The position numbers and the translations under genes are program-made. Positions 8,550 to 16,269 of a DNA stretch of 64,000 bases are shown here, piece by piece. Source of the stretch: Microbacterium sp. MYb45 (GTDB lineage: Bacteria; Actinomycetota; Actinomycetes; Actinomycetales; Microbacteriaceae); assembly GCF_002979655.1 (NCBI RefSeq), contig NZ_PCPG01000005.1, positions 1 through 64,000 on the forward strand, read 5' to 3'. The first letter of the stretch is position 1; each line of letters opens with the position of its first letter. The notes beneath the pieces were generated by a model. The model did no database searches and had not been told where the DNA came from. It saw only the letters and a list, made by a program, of their open reading frames with translations.

Positions 8550-9518
8550 ATGAGCATTCCCGAACCCACCCAGACCCCCGACGGCCCCGCATACGAGGGG
8601 CGACTGCTCGACCGCGTCGATGAAGAGGTCGTCGACCAGGGCGCCGCATTCGACATCCGCACGCTGATGAGCAGGCGGGGCGTCCTGGGGCTCGCCGGTC
8701 TCGGCCTGGGGGCCGTCGTGCTCGCGGCCTGCGCGCCGGCGGCCTCTGGCGGCGCGTCGAGCACCCCCCCACCGACTGCTTCCCCCGGCGGTGATGCGGG
8801 CTCGGCGAGCGTGACCGAGATCCCCGACGAGACGGCGGGGCCCTATCCGGGCGACGGGTCGAACGGCCCCGACGTGCTCGAGGACTCGGGCATCGTACGG
8901 CAGGACATCCGCTCGTCGATCGACGGAGCGGCGACCGCCGACGGCGTGCCGCTCGTCTTCGAGCTGCAGATCCTCGATCTCGCGAACGGGGGCGTTCCCT
9001 TCGCCGGGGTTGCGGTCTACGCGTGGCACTGCACTGCTCAGGGCGAATACTCGATGTACTCCTCCGGCCTGGAAGACGTCACGTACCTGCGTGGTGTGCA
9101 GGTGGCCGACGCCGACGGCACGGTGTCGTTCACCTCCGTCTTCCCCGGCTGTTACTCCGGCCGCTGGCCGCACATCCACTTCGAGATCTACCCGGACGAC
9201 GCGTCGATCACCGACTCGACGACGGCGATCGCCACGTCGCAGCTGGCCCTTCCGCAGGCGGCCTGCTCGGCCGTATACGCCGAGTCGGCGTACGACGGAT
9301 CTGCACGGAACCTCGCGCAGATCACGCTCGCGAGCGACAACGTGTTCGGTGACGACGCCGGTGCCCTCCAGGTCGCGACGGTCAGCGGGAGCGTTTCGGC
9401 GGGCTACGCCGCCTCCCTGGTGGTCGGCGTCGACACGACGACGACACCCACTGCCGGCGCCGCGCCCGGGGGTGGCGAGGGAGGACCGGGAGGCGGCGGG
9501 GAGCCCCCGGCGAACTGA
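8550..9518 (+). CDS. Secreted intradiol ring-cleavage dioxygenase-like lipoprotein
   Basis: The product has 322 residues. Residues 41-61 form a twin-arginine or Sec signal (SRRGVLGLAGLG) ending in a lipobox LAAC with Cys61, so the protein is probably membrane-anchored outside the cell. The mature part resembles the beta subunit of protocatechuate 3,4-dioxygenase: a Tyr ligand in AWHCTAQGEYSMY, a second Tyr in VFPGCYSGRWPH, and the HIH pair in RWPHIHFEIYPD give the Tyr-Tyr-His-His iron(III) set. Cytoplasmic relatives cleave catechols; the substrate of the exported forms is not established. A Gly-rich tail follows. The start is supported by GAGAGGAG upstream. Confidence 0.88.
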   Translation: MSIPEPTQTPDGPAYEGRLLDRVDEEVVDQGAAFDIRTLMSRRGVLGLAGLGLGAVVLAACAPAASGGASSTPPPTASPGGDAGSASVTEIPDETAGPYPGDGSNGPDVLEDSGIVRQDIRSSIDGAATADGVPLVFELQILDLANGGVPFAGVAVYAWHCTAQGEYSMYSSGLEDVTYLRGVQVADADGTVSFTSVFPGCYSGRWPHIHFEIYPDDASITDSTTAIATSQLALPQAACSAVYAESAYDGSARNLAQITLASDNVFGDDAGALQVATVSGSVSAGYAASLVVGVDTTTTPTAGAAPGGGEGGPGGGGEPPAN

Positions 9519-9557
9519 CCGCGACACGGGCAGTTTCGAGGCCGGAGCATGGTCTGC

Positions 9558-9707
9558 TATGCTGATCATGCAACGTGTGTGCTTCGCCCCTTTCGGCCGC
9601 CACGTCGCCACTGATCAGGGCCGTAAAGGACCGCGCACATCGATGCGTGCGGTATCCGCCTCGATCTCACATCTTGCGGAGCGCCGACGCGTGTCCGCCA
9701 CACAGCA
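9558..9707 (+). promoter_or_regulatory. Promoter candidate with a long leader before a small protein gene
   Basis: TATGCT at 9558-9563 is a good -10 hexamer. It would give a transcript with about 138 untranslated bases before the ATG at 9708. The leader holds short inverted repeats, including two copies of the TGATCA palindrome (9563-9568 and 9612-9617). No known riboswitch pattern was recognised. No strong ribosome binding site precedes the gene. Confidence 0.3.
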
Positions 9708-10004
9708 ATGAGCATCACCATGAGCACGACCACCTTTCCCCCATCAGATCCGTTGACCTGGAAGCAGGCCGACACCGATGTGCACGTCGCGACGCGTGCC
9801 GGCGAATTCGCCGGCTTCGTCGAGTTCGACGGCACCACGCACCTCGTACGCGACAACCACGGCGACGATCTCGGTGCCTTCGAGGCCCTCGAGGATGCGT
9901 TCCGCGCACTCGAGGACGCGCACGCGCCCACGCGGAATGGATCCGCCTTCGCCCCGATCCTTCCGCGGGCATGGCGGCGCAAGACGCGCCGCGCTCGCGC
10001 CTGA
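9708..10004 (+). CDS. Small acidic hypothetical protein
   Basis: The product has 98 residues (94 if translation starts at the ATG at 9720). The core has the form of a small mixed alpha/beta domain (DVHVATRAGEFAGFVEFDG, then an acidic helix with DLGAFEALEDAFRALED), ending in a basic tail (WRRKTRRARA). No signal or membrane segment is present. Third positions are strongly G/C, supporting a real gene. The family is not recognised. It stands alone between the dioxygenase-like gene and the desaturase gene, behind a long leader. Confidence 0.6.
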   Translation: MSITMSTTTFPPSDPLTWKQADTDVHVATRAGEFAGFVEFDGTTHLVRDNHGDDLGAFEALEDAFRALEDAHAPTRNGSAFAPILPRAWRRKTRRARA

Positions 10005-10082
10005 AATCAAGGGCTTCACGCACACTGAAAGCGGTCCGTCAAGGGGTGCGGATGTATTCCCGAAGGCGCATGCGGGCAGGGC

Positions 10083-10088
10083 TACTGT
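10083..10088 (+). promoter_or_regulatory. -10 hexamer TACTGT upstream of the desaturase gene
   Basis: TACTGT suggests transcription starting near 10095. This would leave a leader of about 60 bases containing the AGGAGAAG ribosome binding site at 10145-10152. Confidence 0.35.
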
Positions 10089-10155
10089 GAGGTAAGCGTT
10101 GGGCAACTGCCTTGGGCTTCCACAGCTCAAGGGCTCCGATCGTCAGGAGAAGATC

Positions 10156-11271
10156 ATCTCCATCACACAGATCGAACCGACCGCGGCAACGCTGGGTCCG
10201 ATTCGTCAGACGTACTCCGGCAACGCGGACTTCCCCCCGATGGCCAAGGCATACAAGCAGGTGTCCCAGGTCGTCAAGGAGATGGGACTCCTCGGCCGCA
10301 CGCAGTGGTTCTACGTCTTCGTCGCCGCCGGGCTCGCCGTCGCCCTCGGTGGCCTCATCACGGGCTTCATCCTGCTCGGCGACAGCTGGTTCCAGCTGCT
10401 CATCGCCGCGGGACTCGGCATCGTCCTGACGCAGATCGCATTCCTCGGACATGAGGCCGCGCACCGTCAGATCCTCACCACAGGGCCGGCGAACTTCAAG
10501 CTCGCCCGCATCGTCATCGCCAGCATCGGCATGAGCTACTCGTGGTGGGACTCGAAGCACACCAAGCACCACGGAAACCCGAACCAGGTCGGCAAGGACC
10601 CCGACATCGAGGTCGACACGATCTCGTTCCTCGAAGAGGACGCCGCGAAGGCGAAGGGCCTGATCAAACTGATCACCCGCAAGCAGGGCTGGCTCTTCTT
10701 CCCGTTGCTCACGCTGGAGGGACTGAACCTCCACTTCCTCGGCCTGAAGTACCTCCTCACCACGAAGAACGTGAAGGGTCGCTGGACCGAGCTCAGCATC
10801 ATCACGCTGCGATTCGCCCTCATCCTCGTTCCCGTGTTCATGATGCTTCCGCTCGGTATGGCATTCGCCTTCATGGGCGTGCAGATGGCCGTCTTCGGCG
10901 TCTACATGGGAGCCGCATTCGCACCGAACCACAAGGGCATGCCGATCATCGAGCCCGGTGCCCGTCTCGACTTCTTCACCAAGCAGGTCCGCACCTCCCG
11001 CAACATCAGCGGTGGATGGTGGACGACCTGGCTCATGGGCGGCCTCAACTACCAGGTGGAGCACCACCTCTTCCCGAGCATGCCGCGACCGCACCTGGCG
11101 AAGGCGCGCGAGATCGTGCGTGACTACTGCGCGGCGAACGACGTGCCGTACACGGAGACCAGCCTCGGCCGCTCGTACATGATCGTGATCGAGTACCTGA
11201 ACCGTGTCGGACTCTCCGCCGGCGCAGACCCCTTCGACTGCCCTGCAGTGGCGCAGTTCGGGCGGCCGTAG
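10156..11271 (+). CDS. Membrane fatty acid desaturase / acyl-CoA desaturase
   Basis: The product is an integral membrane di-iron desaturase. The three histidine boxes are visible: HEAAH (in FLGHEAAHRQIL), HTKHH (in DSKHTKHHGNPN) and QVEHHLFPSMPR. Hydrophobic pairs such as VFVAAGLAVALGGLITGFIL surround them. It introduces a double bond into acyl chains and so tunes membrane fluidity. The start is uncertain. The strongest ribosome binding site, AGGAGAAG at 10145-10152, points to the ATC at 10156, which would be a rare start codon. A TTG at 10099 and an ATG at 10241 are the standard alternatives. The stop at 11271 is firm. It faces the DivIVA-like gene across a shared terminator. Confidence 0.88.
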   Translation: MSITQIEPTAATLGPIRQTYSGNADFPPMAKAYKQVSQVVKEMGLLGRTQWFYVFVAAGLAVALGGLITGFILLGDSWFQLLIAAGLGIVLTQIAFLGHEAAHRQILTTGPANFKLARIVIASIGMSYSWWDSKHTKHHGNPNQVGKDPDIEVDTISFLEEDAAKAKGLIKLITRKQGWLFFPLLTLEGLNLHFLGLKYLLTTKNVKGRWTELSIITLRFALILVPVFMMLPLGMAFAFMGVQMAVFGVYMGAAFAPNHKGMPIIEPGARLDFFTKQVRTSRNISGGWWTTWLMGGLNYQVEHHLFPSMPRPHLAKAREIVRDYCAANDVPYTETSLGRSYMIVIEYLNRVGLSAGADPFDCPAVAQFGRP

Positions 11272-11304
11272 CCCTCAGACATCACCGGGCCTGATCAGTC
11301 CGGC

Positions 11305-11349
11305 AACGACAGAGGCGCGAGCAGGAATCCTGCTCGCGCCTCTGTCGTT
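11305..11349. terminator. Bidirectional terminator: perfect 22-bp inverted repeat
   Basis: Two perfectly complementary 22-base arms flank a single central base at 11327. They lie between the convergent desaturase and DivIVA-like genes. The outer bases AA/TT give short T tracts in both directions, so it probably ends transcription from both sides. Confidence 0.75.
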
Positions 11350-11356
11350 CGTGCGT

Positions 11357-12748
11357 CTACTTGGAAGACTTCTTCTTGGTCTCCACGACGTCGATCGTGA
11401 TCTTCTCAAGCGGGCGGTCGTCGTCGAGTTCGTCTTCGAGAACCTCATCGCCGAGGAAGGTGTCCTCCGGCGTCTCGTCTGCGGCAGCCTCCGCGGGGGT
11501 CGGGGCGGCAGGTGCATCCGCGCCGGTGATCTCCGTGGGCAGGGAGCCGTCGGAGAAGATGCCGTCGGGCCGGATGAGCTCCTTGACCTCGGCCATGAAG
11601 CTCGACAGCTGCTGCTGCTGCCACCGGAGCTGACGGGTGCGGTCCTCGGCGTCGTGCAACACCGCGGTGGTGTGCCCGGTGACCGAGTCGACGATCTTCT
11701 GGGCCTTCGCGCGGGCACGTTCGAGGGTCTCGCGGGCACGGACCTGGGCTTCGGCTTCGATGGCCTGTGCCTGCGAGCGGGTCAGGCGCTCGTAGTCCTC
11801 GGCCCGAGCGGAGATGCGCTGGGCGTGCTCGAGCGATGCCGAGACCTGCTCGTTCGCGTCGTTGGTGATCCGCTCGGCGTGCGCCACGGCCTGGTTGTGC
11901 AGCACGAGGAACTCCTGCTGCGCGTCGTCCTGGCGGCGGGTGAGCGTCTCCTCGAACTCCAGCACGCGGGCGTTCATGTCGCGGACGTCGCGCTCGGCGT
12001 CGGCGCGCAGCTGAGTGGTCTCGCGGGTGACGAGGGAGCGCAGGGCTGCTGCGCCCTTCTCGGCCTCGGTACGGATCGCGGTGGCCTCCTGAGCGGCCTG
12101 GTTGACCTTTTCTGCGGCATGGGCGGCTTCGCGTTCGATGCGGGCCTCGTGTGCCGTGTACTCGGTGTCCATCTTCAGGCGCACCTGGTCGGCGTCGCGC
12201 TGCGCCTGGGCGGTGATCCGCTCGGCGTCGGCCTCGGCCTCGGCACGCTGCGCGGTCACCTCCTCGCGGGCGGAGGTCATCAGACGGTCGGCCTGCACGG
12301 CGGCGTTCTGGATGAGCACGTTCGCCTGCTCCTCGGCGACCCGCAGGATCGCCTCGAACTGCTGGCGCGACGGAGCCTCTTCGCCGTCGGGCTGCGGTGC
12401 GTCGACGAGTTCGGAGGTGAGAGTCGCGACCTGCTGCTCGGCATCGGATGCCTTTGCGTTCGCCGCCGTCAGCTCGCTCTCGAGAGCTTCGCGGGCTTTG
12501 CGCTCCTCTTCGCGCACCGCTTCGACGGCTTCCTCTTCGCGGGCCTGCGCCTCGGCGACGTCGGCGGCGGCCTGCTTGAGCTGGTTGCGAAGGGCCGCGA
12601 GCGCGGCGTCGACCTCTCCCTTGTCGTAGCCGCGGAAGCCCACGGTGAACGCGCCCTGCTGGTCACGGGGCGGGGTCTCGATCAGCTGGTCGAAGAAGTC
12701 CGGCGAGCGCTCGCCGTCGCGGTCGGCGGTTCCGGAGGATTCGCTCAT
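11357..12748 (-). CDS. DivIVA-domain coiled-coil protein (cell division or polar growth scaffold)
   Basis: The product has 463 residues. Near residues 35-50 it carries VGFRGYDKGEVDAALA, the membrane-binding DivIVA N-terminal motif. Nearly all of the rest is a long coiled coil rich in Ala, Glu, Gln and Arg (heptads such as AQREEEAVEAVREEER), ending with an acidic tail and KKKSSK. Proteins of this type (Wag31/DivIVA, Scy and FilP relatives) mark curved membrane and organise polar growth or the septum in actinobacteria. It is much longer than classical Wag31, so it is probably a second scaffold rather than Wag31 itself. The ATG at 12748 follows AGAAAGG by ten bases; an ATG at 12757 is possible. 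Confidence 0.85.
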   Translation of the reverse strand: MSESSGTADRDGERSPDFFDQLIETPPRDQQGAFTVGFRGYDKGEVDAALAALRNQLKQAAADVAEAQAREEEAVEAVREEERKAREALESELTAANAKASDAEQQVATLTSELVDAPQPDGEEAPSRQQFEAILRVAEEQANVLIQNAAVQADRLMTSAREEVTAQRAEAEADAERITAQAQRDADQVRLKMDTEYTAHEARIEREAAHAAEKVNQAAQEATAIRTEAEKGAAALRSLVTRETTQLRADAERDVRDMNARVLEFEETLTRRQDDAQQEFLVLHNQAVAHAERITNDANEQVSASLEHAQRISARAEDYERLTRSQAQAIEAEAQVRARETLERARAKAQKIVDSVTGHTTAVLHDAEDRTRQLRWQQQQLSSFMAEVKELIRPDGIFSDGSLPTEITGADAPAAPTPAEAAADETPEDTFLGDEVLEDELDDDRPLEKITIDVVETKKKSSK

Positions 12749-13078
12749 GAGGTTCATGCCTTTCTGGCGTGGCCACACGGCGGAGCTGCGGCTCCATCCC
12801 GATGGACGGGATCGTGCGACCGGAGGAGGAGGTCGTCTGGGCTCACGCCACGACCGTGACCCGGCGGAGGTCCGGCAGGGCGGGGCGTGCCTCCCAGCCT
12901 AGTTGCGGAGGCCGAATGTTGGGTGTGCGGTTTCAGCGGGCAGCTGCACGGTGCACCGTGGGTGAAGACGGATCCGCCGGTTCCTCGGCGGCGTTCGCGG
13001 AAGGATCGCGCAGCCCTGGTACGGTGACGGCGGAGGGCATCACGTCCTTGGGGCCGCCGAGCAAGAGAGAACTTCGAG
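12749..13078. other. Intergenic region between divergent genes (330 bases)
   Basis: It separates the DivIVA-like gene from the M23/FG-GAP gene and must hold both promoters. The clearest element is the 14-base perfect palindrome at 12947-12960. The ribosome binding site of the plus-strand gene (AGAGA, about 13065) lies at its right end. No gene with coding-like third positions is seen. Confidence 0.55.
12947..12960. promoter_or_regulatory. Perfect palindrome CACGGTGCACCGTG, operator candidate
   Basis: The 14 bases read identically on both strands. They lie 119 bases upstream of the M23/FG-GAP start and about 200 bases upstream of the divergent DivIVA-like start. This suits a dimeric regulator acting on either gene. 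The regulator is unknown. Confidence 0.4.
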
Positions 13079-14404
13079 ATGAAGCGACCGTCCCGCGTGC
13101 GCCTCGCCCGCATCGGGATCGCCACCGTGCTCGCGGTCGTGATCGGAGCAGTGGCACCGTCCCTGTCGGCGACTACCTCCGCGACTGCTGCCGTCAACGA
13201 TCAGATGGTGTATCCGTCCTCGGGCAACATCCAATCGAAGGTCGGCGACGGCTGTCGAGGAAACTACCGTGCGCACGACGGCATCGACATCGGCGGCGGG
13301 GGTGGCACGCCGATTGTGGCCTCCTACGGCGGAGTGATCAAGTCCCGCACCGCCAACAGCGGCTACGGCAACTACACCGATGTCGAGCATCCCGGCGGTT
13401 ACGTCACGCGGTATGCACACATGGCCTCGCCCGGCATGTACGCGCCTGGCACCCGGGTCGCCCGCGGGCAGCAGATCGGTGTCGTCGGCAACACCGGGAA
13501 CTCTCCCGCGTACCACCTGCACTTCGAGGTGCGGCTGAACGGTGCGGTGTACACCGCGATCAACAACGGGTTCACCTGCCTGTCGAACGTCGCCCGCGGC
13601 GGCGTTCTCCCGCTGTACTTCCCCGGGCTCGGTTCCGGACAGGCGCCGGGCGTCGCTTCGGCCGACTACTCCGGCGACAAGAAGGCCGATCTGCTGACGG
13701 TCTCGGGGAACGGTGACCTGCGGCTGCGTGCGGGCACGGGTAGCGGCGGCTTCGGGGCGGCTAAGACCGTCTTCAGCAGTTGGGGCGGATCCCGCAGACA
13801 CATCACCCATGCGGACTTCAACAACGACGGCAAGGCCGACATCCTCGTGACCAGATCCGATGGTGATCTGGAGTTCTACGCCGGCAATGGCGCAGGGGGA
13901 TTCGCGAGGGCCGTCGGCATCGGTAAAAACTGGTACGGGCTGCTGCATGTGACCTCGGGTGCCGACTACACCGGGGACGGCAAGCAGGACGTGATCGGCG
14001 TCTCCGCGACCGGTCTTCTGACGATCTACCGGGGAAACGGCGCCGGTGCCTTCGGCGGACCGCAGATCTCCCTCGGCGGAGGGTGGCAGGGGTTCCACTT
14101 CCTCGTCGGCGGTGACTTCGACAACGACGGCAGCGGCGACATCATCGCCGTGGCCACCGACGGCGCCCTCCGTTTCTATTCGGGAGTGCCCGGAGGTTTC
14201 CGCGCGATGCGCGTGGTCGGATCCGGATGGGGTGAGTTCACCGCACTGACCGGAGGGGTCGACTACAACGGCGACGGTCATGCCGACCTGCTCGCTCGCA
14301 CCGCGTCCGGGCAGCTCTACCTGTATCCGGGCCTCGGAAACGGCACGTTCGGCGGACGCACCCTGATCAGCGCCGATTGGGCGGACCACCTGGCCATCGA
14401 GTAG
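13079..14404 (+). CDS. Secreted M23 metallopeptidase-like protein with FG-GAP/VCBS repeats
   Basis: The product has 441 residues. An N-terminal signal (about residues 1-36, basic MKRPSRVRLAR then a hydrophobic core) is followed by a LytM/M23 domain at about 45-165, with RAHDGIDIGGG, RYAHMASPGMY and YHLHFEVRL, which supply the zinc ligands His-Asp-His and the second-shell His. Four to five FG-GAP-like repeats follow (DYSGDKKADLLTV, DFNNDGKADILV, DYTGDGKQDVIGV, DFDNDGSGDIIAV, DYNGDGHADLLA), a probable calcium-binding beta-propeller. It is likely to act on peptidoglycan outside the cell, with the propeller binding wall or polysaccharide. It is a single gene with its own upstream region. Confidence 0.88.
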   Translation: MKRPSRVRLARIGIATVLAVVIGAVAPSLSATTSATAAVNDQMVYPSSGNIQSKVGDGCRGNYRAHDGIDIGGGGGTPIVASYGGVIKSRTANSGYGNYTDVEHPGGYVTRYAHMASPGMYAPGTRVARGQQIGVVGNTGNSPAYHLHFEVRLNGAVYTAINNGFTCLSNVARGGVLPLYFPGLGSGQAPGVASADYSGDKKADLLTVSGNGDLRLRAGTGSGGFGAAKTVFSSWGGSRRHITHADFNNDGKADILVTRSDGDLEFYAGNGAGGFARAVGIGKNWYGLLHVTSGADYTGDGKQDVIGVSATGLLTIYRGNGAGAFGGPQISLGGGWQGFHFLVGGDFDNDGSGDIIAVATDGALRFYSGVPGGFRAMRVVGSGWGEFTALTGGVDYNGDGHADLLARTASGQLYLYPGLGNGTFGGRTLISADWADHLAIE

Positions 14405-14443
14405 CGGCGGCCCTCCCGCAGCCCCGCCGGACGGCGCACGGCG

Positions 14444-14449
14444 TATCGT
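14444..14449 (+). promoter_or_regulatory. -10 hexamer TATCGT of a leaderless promoter
   Basis: TATCGT ends six bases before the ATG at 14456, matching the spacing of the other leaderless genes here. Confidence 0.5.
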
Positions 14450-14455
14450 GGGCGC

Positions 14456-15301
14456 ATGGCTGGCCCGACGTTCGAAGAGATCGCCGCAGCCCTGTACGCC
14501 GGTCCGCCGGAGTCGTTCGTATCGTCGCGAGAGACCCACGCGGAGAGTGTCGAGGACCGCGTGCTCGCGGCACGTATCCGCGCGTTGCGAAAGCCGTCGG
14601 TCGCCGCCTGGGTGGTGAACCTGTTCGCCCAGGAGCGCGCCGGGCAGCTGGGGGAGGCGCTGCAACTGGCCGCAGAGCTTCGCGAAGCGCAGGAGGACCT
14701 GGATGCGCCGGCGCTGGCGAAGCTCGGCAGGGAGCGCCGTGCGCTCACGAGACGCCTCGCGGAGATGGCGGCCGAGTTGGCGGGATCCCGTGGTGAGAAG
14801 ATCACGTCTGCGACACGGGAGGCAGTGGAGGGCAGCATCTCGGCCGCCTTCTTCGACCCCGCAGCGGCGGGCGCCGTCGCCTCCGGGCGGCTGATGCGGG
14901 CGATCGAGGCCTCGGCGTCATCCGACGACATCCGGGATGCCGTGGTGGGGGAGATCCCGGAGCTGGAGTCGGTGCCGCAGCGGCCGCCGGATGAGCTGCA
15001 GGCGCGACGCCTCCGCCGCGACGCGCAGCGCCTGCTTGCGAGCGCGGAGAAGGAGCGCAAGGCTGCGGAGCGCGCGCTCGCCAAGCAAGACGCGGCTCTG
15101 CAGGATCTGCAGACCAGGGCGGCGGAGCTCGCCAAGGGCGTGGCCGAGCTCGAGGCTCAGCTCGCGCGCACCCGCGCGGAGGCGGAGCGCGTGGATAAGG
15201 ACCTGCAGCAGGCGAAGGACCGACAGTCCGATGCGAGGCAGCAGTCGGAGGCTGCGGCGGGCGCCGTCACGCGCGCCCAGAAAGCGCTGGAGGAGCTGTA
15301 G
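14456..15301 (+). CDS. Hypothetical coiled-coil protein
   Basis: The product has 281 residues, no signal peptide and no membrane segment. The N-terminal part (about 1-100) includes FVSSRETHAESVEDRV and IRALRKPSVAAWVVNLF, a pattern common in uncharacterised actinobacterial proteins. The second half (about 180-281) is a continuous Ala/Glu/Arg/Gln-rich coiled coil. No enzyme motif was recognised. The start is fixed by a TATCGT hexamer six bases upstream. It converges on the small gene at 15320-15652 with only 18 bases between the stop codons. Confidence 0.75.
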   Translation: MAGPTFEEIAAALYAGPPESFVSSRETHAESVEDRVLAARIRALRKPSVAAWVVNLFAQERAGQLGEALQLAAELREAQEDLDAPALAKLGRERRALTRRLAEMAAELAGSRGEKITSATREAVEGSISAAFFDPAAAGAVASGRLMRAIEASASSDDIRDAVVGEIPELESVPQRPPDELQARRLRRDAQRLLASAEKERKAAERALAKQDAALQDLQTRAAELAKGVAELEAQLARTRAEAERVDKDLQQAKDRQSDARQQSEAAAGAVTRAQKALEEL

Positions 15302-15319
15302 GGCGATCGGGCGGCCCGG

Positions 15320-15652
15320 TCAGCCGCGGCTGTGGCCGAGGCGCCCGGGCAGGAATGGCAGCATCGGCGCCCGGTACTCCCACGCGGCGCCATCCTCCGG
15401 ATCGAGGGTGGCCTCCGCTCGGCCGAAGTGCCACACGCGGTTGAAGAGGTAGACGCCGATGGCGACCGGCTGGTCGGACGGAACCTGCCACGTACCTCGA
15501 CCCCACTGCGTGGGCTGCCCACGCTCGCCGATGACGAGAGTCGGCTTGATCCCCGCATAGAGCGTGAACCGCGGGCGTCGCATCGTGAGCTCGATCCGGC
15601 GGCTGTTCATCCCGGTCTGTCGCTCGGGCGCAGGTCGGGCGGAGTCATCCAT
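15320..15652 (-). CDS. Hypothetical protein, possible small beta-rich domain
   Basis: The product has 110 residues. Its core (RRPRFTLYAGIKPTLVIGE, then QWGRGTWQVPSDQPVAIGVY, then LFNRVWHFGRAEATL) looks like alternating beta strands, with no signal or membrane segment. The function is not recognised. A TAGGCT hexamer lies nine bases upstream of the ATG at 15652, so the leader is very short. An internal ATG at 15610 is the alternative start. It converges on the coiled-coil gene. Confidence 0.65.
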   Translation of the reverse strand: MDDSARPAPERQTGMNSRRIELTMRRPRFTLYAGIKPTLVIGERGQPTQWGRGTWQVPSDQPVAIGVYLFNRVWHFGRAEATLDPEDGAAWEYRAPMLPFLPGRLGHSRG

Positions 15653-15680
15653 GATGACCGAAGCCTAGCTGGGAAAGGCA

Positions 15681-15714
15681 AAACCCCCGCCATGTAGAAG
15701 CTAGGCGAGGGTTT
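15681..15714 (-). terminator. Intrinsic terminator of the tRNA operon
   Basis: Eleven-base arms (15681-15691 and 15704-15714) pair with one G-T wobble around a 12-base loop. On the minus strand the second arm ends in GGGGGTTTT. It lies 28 bases after the tRNA-Phe gene. Confidence 0.75.
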
Positions 15715-15741
15715 CTGGAGTGATTGTAATGATCACTCGTG

Positions 15742-15814
15742 TGGCTCCGACGGGCGTCGATCCCGTGACCTCTCGATTTTCAGTCGAACGCTCTACCAAC
15801 TGAGCTACAGAGCC
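15742..15814 (-). tRNA. tRNA-Phe (GAA)
   Basis: This 73-base cloverleaf on the minus strand has acceptor arms GGCTCTG and CGGAGCC, discriminator A, D-arm GCTCAGTTGGTAGAGC, and an anticodon loop CTGAAAA with anticodon GAA. The T-loop and stem are intact. The CCA end is not encoded. It is the last of three tRNA genes. Confidence 0.95.
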
Positions 15815-15883
15815 GCGCGACCGGCGAACCTGTCGCGTCCTAGACGAAGAGCCCTCTCCGAAGAAAGAGCTCAACGCACGGAG

Positions 15884-15957
15884 CGACCCTGACGGGACTT
15901 GAACCCGCGACCTCCGCCGTGACAGGGCGGCACGCTAACCAACTGCGCTACAGGGCC
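15884..15957 (-). tRNA. tRNA-Asp (GTC)
   Basis: This 74-base cloverleaf has acceptor arms GGCCCTG and CAGGGTC, discriminator G (an Asp identity base), and an anticodon loop CTGTCAC with anticodon GTC. It is the middle gene of the Glu-Asp-Phe cluster. Confidence 0.95.
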
Positions 15958-15986
15958 ATACTTGTTTTCAATTGTATCGGAAGGTG

Positions 15987-16059
15987 TGACCCCAACGGGA
16001 TTCGAACCCGTGCTACCGCCGTGAAAGGGCGGCGTCCTAGGCCGCTAAACGATGGGGCC
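15987..16059 (-). tRNA. tRNA-Glu (TTC)
   Basis: This 73-base cloverleaf has acceptor arms GGCCCCA and TGGGGTC, discriminator A, and an anticodon loop CTTTCAC with anticodon TTC. It is the first gene of the cluster. TATGCT on the minus strand at 16095-16100 is a plausible -10 hexamer for the operon. Confidence 0.95.
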
Positions 16060-16094
16060 GAGTCAGTCCCGGGGGACTTCCTTGCCGACGCTCA

Positions 16095-16100
16095 AGCATA
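16095..16100 (-). promoter_or_regulatory. -10 hexamer TATGCT, tRNA operon promoter candidate
   Basis: TATGCT lies 35 bases upstream of the tRNA-Glu 5' end on the minus strand. No clear -35 hexamer at the expected distance was found. Confidence 0.35.
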
Positions 16101-16269
16101 AGGGATGTTCTGGGCAAATCGCGAATCGAGGGCGCGGCGCCTTCCCCCGGGCGTGTTTCAGGAGGACGATGGACCCGTCAGGCGTGCGCTGGCGACCGCA
16201 TGCTCGGCCTGGTGCAGATGTGACGGTTGTTGTTAGTGTGGCATTTGTGAAACCGGCGGAAGGGGCCGT

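Noticed and set aside
9563..9617. Two TGATCA palindromes as an operator pair
   Set aside because: Six-base palindromes are expected by chance at this rate, and the flanking bases are not shared.
10241..11271. Desaturase start at ATG 10241 as the annotated start
   Set aside because: It has no ribosome binding site and would discard coding-like sequence. It is kept only as an alternative in the gene entry.
15742..16059. tRNA cluster as an integration site of a mobile element
   Set aside because: No integrase gene and no repeat of a tRNA 3' end was seen on either side.
16060..16269. Short open frames between tRNA-Glu and the M23 gene
   Set aside because: No ribosome binding site, no third-position GC bias and overlap with the tRNA and promoter region.
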